A stretch of 64,000 nucleotides of DNA from Solanum dulcamara (Eukaryota > Streptophyta > Magnoliopsida > Solanales > Solanaceae): NCBI RefSeq assembly GCF_947179165.1, contig NC_077238.1:46318293-46382292 (forward strand). The letters run 5' to 3'. How positions within the stretch are numbered: position 1 is the first letter of the stretch; each line of letters starts with the position of its first letter. Shown here piece by piece: positions 45,321 to 55,878 of this stretch. The notes under the pieces were generated by a model. It saw nothing but the letters and a program-made list of their open reading frames with translations. It was not told the origin of the DNA and ran no database searches. Made by a program: the position numbers and the translations under genes.

Positions 45321-46490
45321 CTAACAGTTTTTGAACTTTGCAAATAATTGATTGTCTCTTAGTGTTTGCAACACAACCCTCAAGTGATTTTCATGTTTCT
45401 CTTCTTTTTGAGAGTAAACCAAAATGTTTTCGATAAACACAATTACAAACATATCTAGATATTGTTTGAACACCCTATTCATTGAGCCCATGATAGTCGC
45501 AAAAGCATTGATCAAACAAAATGACATGAATAGAAACTCATAATGGTCATACCTCATCCAAAATACCATTTTAGGAATGTCACACCCCCTCACCCTCAAT
45601 TGGTGATAACCATAACAAAGGTCTATTTTGGAGAAGTAACTTTCCCCTTCCAATTGATCAAATAATTCATCTATTCTCAAAATTGGATACTTATTCTTGA
45701 TGGTTACCTTATTTAATTGCCGATAATCAATACTCATACATAGTGAACCATCCTTCTTCGAACAAACACTACTTGAGCAACCCATGGGGAAATACTTGGC
45801 CTAATGAACCCTTTGTCTAATAAGTCCATCAATTGGTCCTTCAACTCCTTTAATTCTGCCAGAGCCATCCGGTAAGGAGGAATAGAAATAGGTTGAGTAT
45901 CCGTAATAAGGTCTATACCAAAATCAATCTCTCTTGCAGGAGGAACACCGAGTAAACCATCAACAAACCCATATGGAAACTCATTTACAATAGGGACCGA
46001 ATCTAAGATAGTGGCTTCAGAATTTTGATCCCTAACCCATACAAGATGATAAATACAACCCTTGAAAATCATCTTCTGAGCTTTAAGGAACGAAGTGAAT
46101 TGACCTTTAAACACCAAGTTACTACCCTTCCATTTTAGGACCAGCTTATTTGGTAATCGAAACTTAACCACTTGGGTTCTACAATAAATATAATTATAAC
46201 ATGCATATAGCAAATCCATCCTAAGGATGATATCAAAATCAGTCATCTCAAGATTACCTAGATCACATAAGGTAAATTTATGGAAAACCATAACCAGACA
46301 ACTTCTATAGACTGTTTTAGCCACAACTGACTCACCTACAGGAGTATAAACGGACAAAGGCTCTAACAGTTTCTCGTTACTAACATCAAACCTCATGGCC
46401 ACATAAGGGGAAACAAAAGATAAATTTGCACCTGGATCAAGCAAAGAATAAACCTCATAGTAAAAGACCTGTAATATACCGGTAACAATA
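45321..46490 (-). pseudogene. Copy G protease and reverse transcriptase, frameshifted
   Basis: The upstream frame (45734-46666 overall) holds [19 protein letters not shown] (46428-46442 for the DPG triplet), [32 protein letters not shown] and [11 protein letters not shown], then shifts frame near 45780. The next frame (45321-45785) has [26 protein letters not shown] and FIENILVYS. The two catalytic Asp residues of FIDD are Glu and Asn here, so RT activity is lost regardless of the frameshift. Confidence 0.9.
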
Positions 46491-47640
46491 TTGGGAGTCT
46501 CTTCTACCCCTTTCTTACCATGGAAGGCATAAAACCTATTGTTGCATTTACCACCCTTTGGTTGCACTTGGACACCTTGAGAAACCTGGCCTTGAGGACG
46601 AATATCTTTATCCTTAGATTCCATTGAAGGATGGCCCGTCTTACCACAACGGTAGCAAACATTCAACTAGGCTAGACATTCACCCTTGTGGTTCCTACCA
46701 TACTTCTTGCATGCGGGAGTAACTTGGCCTATAGGATCACTTCCTTGAGGTTTAGGGTTGGGCATCATATTTGTCAAACCTTGAAGTAGTAGCATTAGCA
46801 GACCCTTGGACGAAGTACCTTTGGCAAAAATAAGGACGTGTTGACCACTTCCTAACTTAATATGGGAGAATTAACTATCATCGGTCCTTGCTGTTAGACT
46901 CCCTATTCTTCAACTTTAGCTTCTCACTTCCTACTTTCTCCGCATAGGTCATGAGTCTAGATATATCCATCTCCCAAATTAGCATAGTTGTTTTGCATTC
47001 CATTGTAATCATGTCCGATATACCCGATACAAACTTAATCATATGACTCTTAAGTCGGAACCATGAATGGACCGTATTTTGACAATTGAGAAAACTTGAG
47101 GGCATACTCTCTTACACTCATACCACCTCGCTTAAGGTTGATGAACTCTTGCACCTTGGACTCCCTCAAATATAGTGGGAAAAAATGATCAAGAAATACC
47201 CCGTTGAACTCATTCCAACTCACAAGCTCCGCCTCTCTAGGCCTCTCACTTCTCCATTGATCAAACCAAATTTGAGAAACACCCCCCAATTATTACATAG
47301 CCAACTCCTTCCTTTCAACCGAGCCAATTCCCATGATATCAACAATCTTATAGATACTATCGACAAACTCTTGGGGATACTCATCAATTTTAGAACTCCA
47401 AAACTCTGAAGGATTCATCCGTATGAAATCACAAAATCTTGTTGTCACCGTACTAACATTCGTATTCATGGGACTAACAACCTCATGGTTTACTTGAGTT
47501 GTAAATGCTTGAGCAGGTACTTGAATAGCCACTCTGAACTCGACATTAGATACATGATCATTCATAGTGTCATTCGAAGCTTATTGCTCCTCTTCAATCA
47601 TATTCCTTCTCATGGGGTATCTTTTTGAAGGCATATTCTG
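46491..47640 (-). pseudogene. Copy G gag, broken
   Basis: The minus-strand start near 47633 reads MPSKRYPMRRNMIEEEQ then a stop. The next frame (47293-47565) has NVEFRVAIQVPAQA and FIRMNPSEFWSSKIDEYPQE. 47050-47289 has QWRSERPREAELVSWNEFNG and DHFFPLYLRESKVQEFINL. 46878-47105 is a further damaged core segment. The zinc knuckle is [14 protein letters not shown] with Ser in place of the last Cys (about 46620-46660). Three or more stops occur. Confidence 0.87.
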
Positions 47641-47833
47641 AAAATTGTAAAGAACAAGTGTTAGTAGGAAAATACTTAACTACTCTATCGTACAACATAG
47701 ATCATGAAAGAAGTGATACTTTTCTTAAGATGTTTCATAGCCTCGTATTAATAGATGTGGCTCGCTTTACACCAATGAATAAGACTCTACTTAATGCGGC
47801 ATGTTAGACTCTCTAGGACTCTTCTAAACCTTG

Positions 47834-47850
47834 ATTGTTGATACCAAGTT
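47834..47850 (-). other. Primer-binding site of copy G (partly lost)
   Basis: The minus strand after the LTR end reads AACTTGGTATCAACAAT. TTGGTATCA matches the initiator-Met site but the following GAGC is replaced. Confidence 0.75.
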
Positions 47851-48270
47851 TATCACGATCCGACCTAGGGCCTAGTCGTAACACGCTGATTAGGATGCCA
47901 GACACCCCAACCATAAGCCATCTTAACATACATCACATACATAAGGTAAACAACAATATAAAGATAAGCAGAATTAATCCACAAGTATGGAATGGGAGTA
48001 AGGGAAATCAACACAATAGATGTCCAAAGGGACTACACCATACAACGTCTAAACATGACTCTAGTTTAACCTTTGATGAGGTCTTAGGACAAGCTCCTAG
48101 ATCACTATAACAATAAAAGAAATATCTAAAAATAGTAACATAAATATAAGTCTTATCCTCAGTAGAATGAGGACTCACCAACTCCTTGGAAATCTAAAGA
48201 AAACTCTAGCCACGAGCGGGGTTGTCGTGAGTGTCGTCTGTCCCTACAATATGAGATAATATAGGCAAAA
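47851..48270 (-). repeat. Copy G 5' LTR, last 420 bp
   Basis: The minus-strand end reads GGTCGGATCGTGATA. Moving away from gag it aligns with the end of copy I's LTR (GGACARYACTCACGAC and GTGAGTCCT segments) up to ATATAGGCAAAA at 48270, where element F begins. Confidence 0.83.
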
Positions 48271-51200
48271 TTTTACACCTCACACTTTTAAACTCGGAAT
48301 ATATTATAAGTTCCTTTGGTATTATCATGTGATACGTATACACTACTACACTATCAAATGACTGTAAGGAAGGGAGAATATGATATCCCATAGAAGAGAA
48401 GGTTGGAAATAGAGTCATAAGAATCCGGAAGGAATTGGAGGAGAAGTGATTAGTCATAGGACTTGACTTACCTATGTAAGCTACTAACTTAGAAGTATTA
48501 CATACTTGAGCTACTTGAGGACATACCAAGCTTACGTAGAACGAATTACATAGCCTCTTAAAATAGGACGAGATTATGAACCCACGAGGAATGGGAAAAG
48601 ATGACATGTGGTAGCCAATGAAGGAGTGACACGTGGCAGCACCTCAAAAAGGCAGGTGACCCACCTGCTTGGGGTCAAGTAGGTGACCCACTTGTTTGGG
48701 GGGAGGTGGACCCCATGCCATGTGGTAGCCCCTTATTGGCAAAATATATGTGTTGGCCCAATGAGGGCCGAACACGTATCACTCTTAGGGGTTGACACAT
48801 GTCACCCCCTTAGTCAACATATCTATATGTTAAGTGACTCTTAGTCATATTTTCTATCCAAAATAGCAGCCAAAAAGAAAGGAAAAATGTGAGAAGAGCA
48901 AAGGAGGCAGCCATGGTTTAGAAGAAACTAAGGTAGGTTTCTAACTTTCTCTCCGCAAATTTATTATCTATGATATTCCTAAACTAAGTAGAGATGTATA
49001 TATGTATCTTACGATGTCTACAGAACCATAACTTTAGCTTTACACTTGGAACAAACAAGAGAAAGCTGAAGGAAAACTTTAGAGACAAGGAAAGGAGGGC
49101 TACGTGTTTGGGGGCTAACAAGGTAAGCCTCCGAGTTTCATTCTGTGAATTAATTATTTGAGGTGTCCCACGGTTATATAATACTGTTTTATAACCAAAA
49201 ATTCCAATTTGGGGTAGCGGAGAAGGGACATAAACAGCCCACTTAATTTCAGCACGTTTGGAGAAGTTCCGAGTTGCAATTTGGCAGTTTTGGCCAATTT
49301 CGGGTAAGGTAAGATTTCTCCTCTTAATTTGGAGTTTATGGTATTGTTAATAAGTTTATTATATGTTTTTTAAGTGTCTGGAAATGTGAAAACATCATAG
49401 AGATGCTTGACGTTCAAAATAAACTAAGTTGGAGTCGTTATAGTTGAATTGTCGTTGAAGTAAAGGGTTGTGCTTGTGAGGTGCTGCTACAGGGGTGTGG
49501 TGTTTTGTTGCAGGTCCTAAATTTGTTCTAAAATTGGTATGTTTGCTTCTGGTTGCATCCACATGACCCATCGTTTCGTATAATCAAAGGTGTTACAAAA
49601 TAAAGGCTAGATACCCTATTTTGATATCGTAATTTTGAGCGAATCGTTTGGAGCTTATGTTGTATATTGTTGGTGTGAATTTCTTAAACATATACTGCAG
49701 GTTGTTGTTATTGGTTGGATGTAGTGTTTAGGTATCTAATTGGAAATTTTGATAGGGCATATTATAGGGGAGGTGCTGCCCAATTTTCGTTAATGCCTTA
49801 ACTAATTAAAGAACTAGTTGAGGAGACGAACAAGGAAAGAGGTTCCATGAATACTAAGGTGCAACGTAAGATGATGGAAAGTTAAAAGTGGTTGATATTC
49901 GTATTACTTTCATGTTGAATAGGTTCAAAGGACGATGAGGAGAATGGGATAAAGTGTAATTCATAAGAGGTATGTGAAGCTTTCTCTTGGCATGTTTTTG
50001 GCATAGTGCATAAAGCTATCTTTCGTTTTTGTTGGCATGTATTAGACTTAGGTGGATTGTGGATGAAATGTGGGGATAATTCCATTCCCATAACTCCAAG
50101 TATGCCTCATAATCCCTGTCCACTGCTTAGTATTGGAACCCTACAAGAATTGAGTATTGCCTATTAAGGCTCCTACATGTTAGAAAGTAGTGTGTGGAAA
50201 ACTCTCTCTTCCTTCTCTTGATATGTACTTGGCATGAAAATGAGGTTATGATGCCATGATTGTTTACTGAGCCCCAAGCTAGTCCGGGTACGAAATATGT
50301 ATATAATGACCACCTGAAGGAAAGCACAGACTATGTAGATCCTATCCTTATTCTTCTTTTGGGCATGTCTTTGTCTTAGTTGTAAGTTGAATATGATCTG
50401 AGCTCCGAGGTAACTCCATTATTAAATATCTCCTATTTACTTTTGAATATCGAACTCTAATAGTATTTGAACTATTTTCTTCGAAACTTCTATATGTTAA
50501 AGCGGTACCAAATGTACAGGCCCCAAGTATTAAAGACTATGCAATACTAAGTGTTTTGATTTTATAAATGATTTGGCCTTATGTTAATACATGTCTAGGA
50601 TCCCCGAGATTACTATTGAGACAACCCATAATGGCATTTAGAGGACACTCGAGATGACTACACCACTACTCGGGTCTTCAGGCAAAAGCTTAACTTTCTT
50701 ATTCTATTGAGTCTCTAATAATGATTTAAACTACATATAGTTACTCACTACTCTACTCGTGTATACTGTAACACTTCTTTCACTGAGTCCCGGGTCGGGT
50801 ACGTTATTGTTCACAATTTACTACATTATCCACCGAGCCCCTCACTAGAGGGCTGGGTATGTATGTATATATATGATGATGTGTTGTAATAAGGTGGTGA
50901 TGGCAATAGGGCCATGATGGTTTTACAGAGGTAATTCACTGGACCCCCAAAAGGGCCGGCTATATGATATGATTTGAATATGCATGCTTTTGTAATTCAC
51001 AAAGTATAGGTACAGGTTTCTGATTTGATACTTTGTTTCCCTACTTCTCTATTTCGGATATACTTCCATTTATATTATGTTATGTTTTGCATACTCAGTA
51101 CATATATCGTACTGACCCCCTTTCTTCGGGGGGGAGGGCTGCGTTTCACGCCCGTAGGTACAGATACAGGTTTTTGAGTCCATCAGCCTAGGATTCCGCT

Positions 51201-51664
51201 CAGCTTAGCTGGAAGAGGCTCTATTGTATTAGAGCGTAGTTGTTGGCACTGGTCGTCAATGTGTAGTATTTTTTTATTATTCAGGGGTACGGCGGGGGCC
51301 CTATCTTGCTATATGTTGTCAGTAATATTGTTAGAGGTATGCAGATATGTATATGTGGGTTGTATATGCCAGTTTGGTTCAGCTTGGTCTATATGATATA
51401 TTATACGTGTTGTTTTGTTATGGTAGACTTGTTGGCTTGCATTCCCTTTCATGTTATGATACAAATGAAAGAGGCTACAAATATATGAAATGTTATGACC
51501 CATGGGGGTTCTCATGTACGTATCATGTTGTTGTAGTACAGTTTGACTACACTTGATTTATATGCATTGCATGTTTATAATTCAATATGACCACAACTGA
51601 TAGATATGTATACGGGGGGTCCAGGTCGGACCCCAATCGCGTCCTACGGGGTTAGGTCGTGACA
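48271..51664 (+). repeat. 5' LTR of element F
   Basis: It opens TTTTACACCTCACAC (TG mutated to TT; the 3' copy has TGTTACACC) and closes GGGGTTAGGTCGTGACA. It contains GGTGACCCACCTGCTTGG-type short repeats at 48650-48720 and the stem-loop at 51095-51115. The frames of 60-69 codons within it match nothing recognisable. Confidence 0.88.
51095..51115 (+). other. LTR stem-loop, element F 5' LTR
   Basis: The arms TCAGTAC and GTACTGA pair perfectly around a 7-base loop. In the 3' LTR (58648-58668) the left arm is TTAGTAC, which converts the second pair to a wobble. Confidence 0.72.
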
Positions 51665-51668
51665 GAAG

Positions 51669-51680
51669 TGGTATCAGAGC
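51669..51680 (+). other. Primer-binding site of element F
   Basis: TGGTATCAGAGC lies four bases after the LTR end GACA (51661-51664). Confidence 0.93.
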
Positions 51681-53880
51681 AGTTCGTCCTTGGATTATCT
51701 GCAGACTATGTCTAATAGAGTCTTGATTAACGATGTGTTACATGCCACATCTATAAATAGGAGGCTACAGGACATTTAGGATGTTACTTTTCTTCCACAT
51801 CTGAGATCGTGCTTTAGATCCGAGTCATAGGAAAATTCTTTATACTAAGCTTGGATCTTAACAGAAGGATGACACCAATAGAAGGAAGTAATTGACGACA
51901 TGGGAAGTTATGAAGCATGCAAGTAAGTAAAGTAAAGGCACGAAAGATATCTGTTATGTAAGGTATTGACATGTGATTAAAATGTAAAGTTGAAAACTGA
52001 AGGAAAAAGTAGACGGGAAAATGCAAAAGATGCAGTTTGAAGTTGGACATACGAGGTAAGTCCAATATTTTTATATTATTATTGACTTTGAAAGCCCCGT
52101 GTGGCTGCGGTATGAGATAATATTGAAAGCCCTGTGCATCTGTGAGGAGTATAGAGTGCAGGTTTTGGGGATAGTAAGGAGTATAGAGGAAACTCAGCCG
52201 AAATTTTCCTAGAACAAGAAAAAGGAATGAAACATAGACTCTTAATATGCCTTGGAAGTTGATACCAAGTACCCCTATTAGTTTTAACTAAGTTAAAATA
52301 GGTACTCTTTACATCATCGATAAGGGGCACCCTTTTTACTTGGAAAAGTTTATTTCGGAGAAACTAAAGTCTGACTGAGTAGTACAATTCAGACCACAGT
52401 ATCTCCATCCATAGTTGTGCTGTAATTAAAAAAGAGAAGCTCAGGTTGAAAGGGAAGATGTCCAGTAATTAAGCTTCACTCATTTTCAAAGTACCAAGCC
52501 CCCAACTCCTAATTGTAAATTAGATAAGTTGTTCATAACTCGAGGATAAAATCAAAAGGGAACCAGGTAGGTCAAGGATTAAAAGAAATACTGTGATAAT
52601 TAAGAGATTCTATTTTCTTTCAACAATAGTTAGAAAATGGGTTATGATAAAAGTTTATAGTTCTCCACCGACTAATTGGGGGAAGAGCTTCGAACAAAAG
52701 CACCTCAAAGAGATATCAGGAACTGGATATGAGTATGAATTTAAAGGTATGGTATAGCAGTATGGGGACAAAGTGAGACCGCTAATAAGGCGCACTTGAT
52801 AGATGCTAACTAAGTTAAAAGCCTGCATTGTGTACACAGTAAGAGCATGGAGCTTAAGATATAAAGAAATGATGCGTGCGCCCCAAAAATAGTGGAACCC
52901 TTAAGGGATGAGGACGACAAACTTAAGGAATAATTGGTGTAACCTACGTTCACCCCAAGGAATAAAGGATATAGGTTGGGGTAAAGCTACTATTTCAAAA
53001 GAACCTTGAACAGTTATCGTCGGAATACTAGCACCGCCTAATTGAAATTGGAACAACTACAAGTACTAGTTAAATTTTGATGAAGATAAGTAAAATGTGG
53101 CCTTGGACGAGTTATTCCATGAGTCCCCTTACTTAAGTACAGGTTAATAGATGAGATGTCGCAATATGTATGGAAAAGTTCTCGCCGCTTCATGATTTAG
53201 TCAAGATTCTGTACATGGATAATCAAATTATAAAATACGTAGCAAGATGGGGACATAATACAGTACCAAATAGACTAGGGAAAGAGATTGGAAAAATTTG
53301 AGACTGGACCTAGAGAGATAGAGCAAGTATAAGCAGGTAAAAGTATAAGTACCATCTAAAGAGGGGAAGTAAGTGAGAGAACTGTAAGGGTAAGATGGAG
53401 GCAATTGATGGGGCAACATGCTTGAGATAGATGTTTAAACTAAAATAAGATCCCTTACTGAACAAGTTAGAAAGATCTAGAAGCCACCAGTAATTAGATA
53501 GAAGTCAGAATGGTATGTAAGACAACGTTAAGAAGTTTTGACGAGACCCTGAATGATATAACACTAGAAGGTGGGTGCACACAAAAGTAAAACAAGATAA
53601 CAATTAAAGGATATCAACTAACTCAAGGGACAATAAGACGGATAATGACAGCATGCTAGATCAAAAGCCAAATATTGACTGTAAAGTTTATCGCAAATGA
53701 AATTGCGATAGATAAATAACCAAGGAAAAGAAATAGCAAGACTCCTATGGTAGGAGATAAGATGAGAAAGGAGTAAATAAGGAAATAGAAAGAAGTGTGA
53801 CAAGGTATTTCTTGCACTCTCTTATGTTCTTGTAAAGGTAAAAAATGGCACGAGAATGTGTCAAGAAGGTTACAAGCGGG
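51681..53880 (+). other. Element F interior, 5' half, unrecognised
   Basis: The first 120 bases form a typical gypsy leader (GAGGCTACAGGACATTTAGG, near 51760-51780). Beyond it gag, protease and the RT start are expected, but I see no motif that I would defend. There is no plus-strand open frame of interest, and the minus-strand frames of 60-83 codons have no recognisable content. It is either very old gag/pol or replacement sequence. Confidence 0.6.
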
Positions 53881-55732
53881 GGGTAAGGAAAAATTGTGAA
53901 ATGATTTAAATAAGATGGACAGGACTAGCTGGTTACTATAGGATTGGCAAGCTTATATGTTAAATTCCTTTAAAACTATGCTAGCTAATGATAGATGGAA
54001 CTCAAAGTAGCTCTAAAGGTCACTATATGAACGAACTTTAGCGCTACTCAGTAGCCAACCCTAATGAATGGGTGCGTACCAAAAGGGGTGAATACAATAG
54101 GAGGAGTTAAACCAAAATGACCAAAAAGGGATATGGTCATAGTAGAACTAAAGATCTACCCCTATACGGTTGCAAGATAACAGAGAAAAGGGCAAGGCAA
54201 CACATAAAGACTGGTGAGACGACGCTAAGATAAATCTTGGGCTAAGTTGAGTGCCCCGCACATTATTGCAAGGATTACCATGAAACACGACATAAGGACT
54301 TCCCAAGAAGGTCACTCATCCCAGTATTTCTCTCATCCAAGCATGCTTAACTTCTAAATTCTGATGGAATTTATGCAATAGTGCGGGTGTGATCGCGCGA
54401 GATGGAAGAATCTAAACTAGCGGCGGAGAAACGACATGAGATTATGTTCCTGGATAACTATAAGTTACATTAAGGGTATTGTAAAAAGGATTTAGGCAAG
54501 ACAAGAAGGATTAGCTAATTGCTAACTGATGACCCACTCGAATGCCACAGTTCATCAATATAGTACCAGTTAATAAGAGGCAAACAACAAAATGGATCTA
54601 TGGGCCAGTGGGCAAGGAAATTTCGACACCACTTGGCAGCCAACTTTAAGGATTGAGAAGCAAAATCCAAAGGATGGAGTGCCAGTTAAAGTTTGGAAAG
54701 AAAAAAACACGAGATAGACTATACGAGGCTAAGGATTCCCAAATTATCAACGTCATTACGCACCTATGCTATACTCTTCAACAGTAGGGTGCTATATGGG
54801 TTATTATGAGAAGGCTAACGAATCAGCCCATTTTCCTTCAAGCAAGACCACCTATGTAGCTGGAACTAGATGAAGTTATAGGATAAGGAGGTAGTAAGGT
54901 TCCATAAGGCTTTCTCAGCTAATATCTCAGATAGAGGGACTTCAAGTATAATTAACGTCTTGAGATCAGTCCAAGAAGAGATCAAGAGCACAGACAGGTC
55001 TTAGTACCACATTTTCCCTCGAGCTATTAAATAGACTGAGCACACTATTAGACGCTAGAAGATATGTCGCAAGTCGGGAGATTAACTTCGAAGGTAGCCG
55101 GGATGATTATCCATCACTCATCGAGTTGCCTACCATAATGTCTACTACTCTAGTATCCCAATGGACCCATACAAGACTGGTAGAGCAAGATGTATAAGTC
55201 CCCTACTGGATAGGGCGTTGTTAGAGAGACTAAGTTAAAAGGTCCCCGACATGATTAAGCAAGCTATTAACTAAAAGCCTAGAGTCGGAAGAGATGATAT
55301 ACAGATAATCGCCATCAACATATAGAGTTCAAATTGATGATTGGATGTTCATAACAGGGTCACCCAAAAAAAGAAACTTAACCCAAAATATATTAGATCT
55401 TGTCAAGTTGCTCATAAGGTGGGAAACGTTTCCGGTAAGTTGAGCTTACCACCTGATTGGAAAACTATACGCCCAGTCTTTTAGATAAGGATGTTTCGCA
55501 AAGATAGTGGTGAGCCACCCAGAGTATGTTCCATAGATGATGTCCAGAAAATAGAATCTTGCGAGGAACAACCTATCTCTATCTTAGATCAGCAAACTAG
55601 AAGATTGTAGACTAAAGACGTGCCTTCCGTCAAGATAATATGGCCAAACCAAAACCAGAAAGAAGATGACCGAGAAAACTGAAGAGAACATGAAACACAA
55701 GTATTTGCAGCTATTCCCGATGTCTGCAAGTA
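53881..55732 (+). pseudogene. Element F remnants of RT end, integrase and chromodomain-type tail
   Basis: GLAGYYR (53924-53944) marks the RT thumb. Integrase core traces follow: a TNQPIFLQARPP segment aligning with TKSAHFLPVKT near 54820-54850, a TLEDM trace near 55050, and YPNGPIQDW (aligning with IQMAP.EAL) near 55155-55180. The tail is clearer: EEQPISILDQQTRRL then TKDVPSVKIIWPNQNQ (55566-55662). Stops occur every few dozen codons, so it is non-functional. Confidence 0.72.
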
Positions 55733-55858
55733 ACCCCAACTCCTGAAACTCGTATATTAAGTACTTGGATAGAAGTATGTGTTATGGAAACAATAAATAA
55801 ACTCCCTATGATTTGTATAAGGTGCTGAGGGAAATTTTGTTTAACATTCGGGGACGAA

Positions 55859-55878
55859 TGTTCTAAAGGGGGGAAGGA
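55859..55878 (+). other. Polypurine tract of element F
   Basis: An AAAGGGGGGAAGGA run immediately precedes TGTTACACC at 55879. It follows GGGGACGAATGTTC, a motif also found before the tracts of the A/H/I group. Confidence 0.88.

Larger units (their letters stand above)
33709..48270 (-). mobile_element. Copy G: minus-strand Tekay/Del-like element, interrupted by H and F
   Basis: Reading right to left it has the U5-side 420 bp of the 5' LTR, a primer site, gag, PR, RT and RNase H. Then comes the 9.2-kb insertion H, then integrase, a polypurine tract and the first 140 bp of the 3' LTR. The 5' LTR was cut by insertion of F at 48270. The 3' LTR is truncated against the Athila fragment near 33708. 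G belongs to the same family as A, H, I and J. Without H its length would be about 5.4 kb. Confidence 0.88.

Noticed and set aside
47835..48110. A 91-codon plus-strand frame
   Set aside because: It is antisense to the LTR and primer region of copy G.
48206..48607. A 133-codon minus-strand frame, with a related 124-codon frame at 55841-56215
   Set aside because: Both lie in the first part of F's two LTRs (the first also crosses into G's LTR). The similarity is LTR duplication, not a conserved gene.
13752..51680. tRNA-like matches TGGTATCAGAGC at 13752, 37367 and 51669
   Set aside because: These are primer-binding sites beside LTR ends; no tRNA cloverleaf surrounds them.
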